NCBI RefSeq assembly: GCF_015229955.1
Contig: NZ_JAAKYZ010000001.1
Location: forward strand, 620,001-684,000
Length of the DNA stretch: 64,000 nucleotides
Reading direction: 5' to 3'
DNA from: Campylobacter concisus
GTDB taxonomy: Bacteria > Campylobacterota > Campylobacteria > Campylobacterales > Campylobacteraceae
Under the pieces are notes generated by a model that saw only the letters and a list, made by a program, of their open reading frames with translations, was not told the DNA's origin and did not search any database. Made by a program: the position numbers and the translations under genes. Below are positions 63,706 through 64,000 of this stretch, piece after piece. Each line of letters opens with the position of its first letter. Position 1 is the stretch's first letter.

Positions 63706-64000
63706 CTACCACTCATTTACAGCAAAAAGTATGGCCTTACGCATCTGCGTAAAAAGCTCATTACTAAGCTCTTCGTACTCTTTGCCACGTTTTTTATATT
63801 GCGCCATGCCCGCTGCATCGTCGTTCCAAGAGCTCATACCACCAAAGACATCAGCCAAGCTTGCCGCAGCAAAAAGGGCTAAATTTTTCTTTGGCATAAG
63901 CGGTGCATTAAATATCTTTTGATTATCATTGCTTGAAGATCTAAGTGATTTTAATGCCCTGCAAAAACACTCACCAAAATTCTCACACTCTATCTCATCT
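63706..64000 (-). CDS. Partial unknown protein running off the window
   Basis: The frame is open from the stop at 63706 to the right edge (at least 97 residues), so the ATG at 63897 is probably not the true start. The visible C-terminus is helical, with a Cys-rich part (ECENFGECFCRAL), then PKKNLALFAAASLADVFGGM, then a charged helix ending KAILFAVNEW. No family is recognised. It converges on rpoN with no gap. The start and upstream neighbours lie outside. Confidence 0.6.
   Translation of the reverse strand, partial: DEIECENFGECFCRALKSLRSSSNDNQKIFNAPLMPKKNLALFAAASLADVFGGMSSWNDDAAGMAQYKKRGKEYEELSNELFTQMRKAILFAVNEW

Noticed and set aside
1..64000. Very frequent AAATTT/AAAATTT words on both strands
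   Set aside because: They fit Lys-Phe, Asn-Leu and Lys-Ile codon habits and the low GC content; no spacing, clustering or orientation pattern was seen that would mark a repeat family.

Overview
The window is a continuous piece of a Campylobacter-type chromosome (class Campylobacteria). The DNA is AT-rich and the genes are tightly packed, with many 1-8 bp start/stop overlaps. Several blocks match the order I remember from Campylobacter jejuni and Helicobacter pylori. These are cheZ/U32/purE/glyQ/waaA/ffh/rpsP/rimM/trmD/rplS; tgt/aroB/mscS/mtaB/FtsH-like; hisS/speA/aspartate aminotransferase; tmk/coaD/ubiX/flgA; and era/hslUV/rplI/argG with tsaE/lptB/rpoN. A complete thiamine-thiazole block, AbgT, and an MSHA/Cts pilus-like competence locus would fit a non-jejuni species such as the C. 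concisus group. That species guess is inference.

Layout. 28-807 (-) is a PHP-type histidinol phosphatase. 943-13659 (+) is a long housekeeping run: CheZ, U32 hydroxylation protein, PurE, a GyrI-like protein and AbgT transporter inserted before glyQ, then WaaA, Ffh and the rpsP-khpA-rimM-trmD-rplS ribosomal operon, closed by a clear terminator at 13671. 13822-15640 (-) holds a short CorA-like protein and tgt. 15720-27188 (+) holds an Mla/Iam lipid ABC transporter (four genes), a TrkA-like protein, aroB, a large MscS channel, mtaB, an FtsH-like protein that has lost its zinc site, mogA and a membrane protein.

27225-40118 (-) has two runs. The first is hisS-speA-aspartate aminotransferase-thiS-thiF-thiG-thiH-thiE/tenI. 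The second is murA-moeA, then tRNA-Gly(GCC) with its own strong promoter and flgA-ubiX-coaD-tmk directly behind it. 40259-42351 (+) has an NlpC/P60 lipoprotein, a DUF455 ferritin-like protein and a SixA-like phosphatase.

42361-57927 (-) is about 15.5 kb in one direction with gaps of at most about 60 bp: argG, rplI, hslV, hslU, era, then nine competence/type IV pilus-like genes in the same order as the Vibrio mshI-J-K-L-M-N-E-G genes, then an Aer/CetB-type PAS protein and a soluble methyl-accepting protein. 58130-61053 (+) is an iron-uptake pair (TonB-dependent receptor and secreted siderophore-type esterase) behind a good Fur-box candidate. 61087-63705 (+) is S4 protein-tsaE-lptB-rpoN. A partial unknown gene runs off the right end on the minus strand.

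No CRISPR array, insertion sequence, prophage or rRNA is visible, and no gene-free gap exceeds about 205 bp. The most unusual points are flgA with no ordinary start codon behind tRNA-Gly, the FtsH-like pseudoprotease, the msh-ordered competence operon joined to an energy-taxis-like pair, a receptor with a degenerate CZB domain, and CheZ with CheY-binding-like peptides at both ends.
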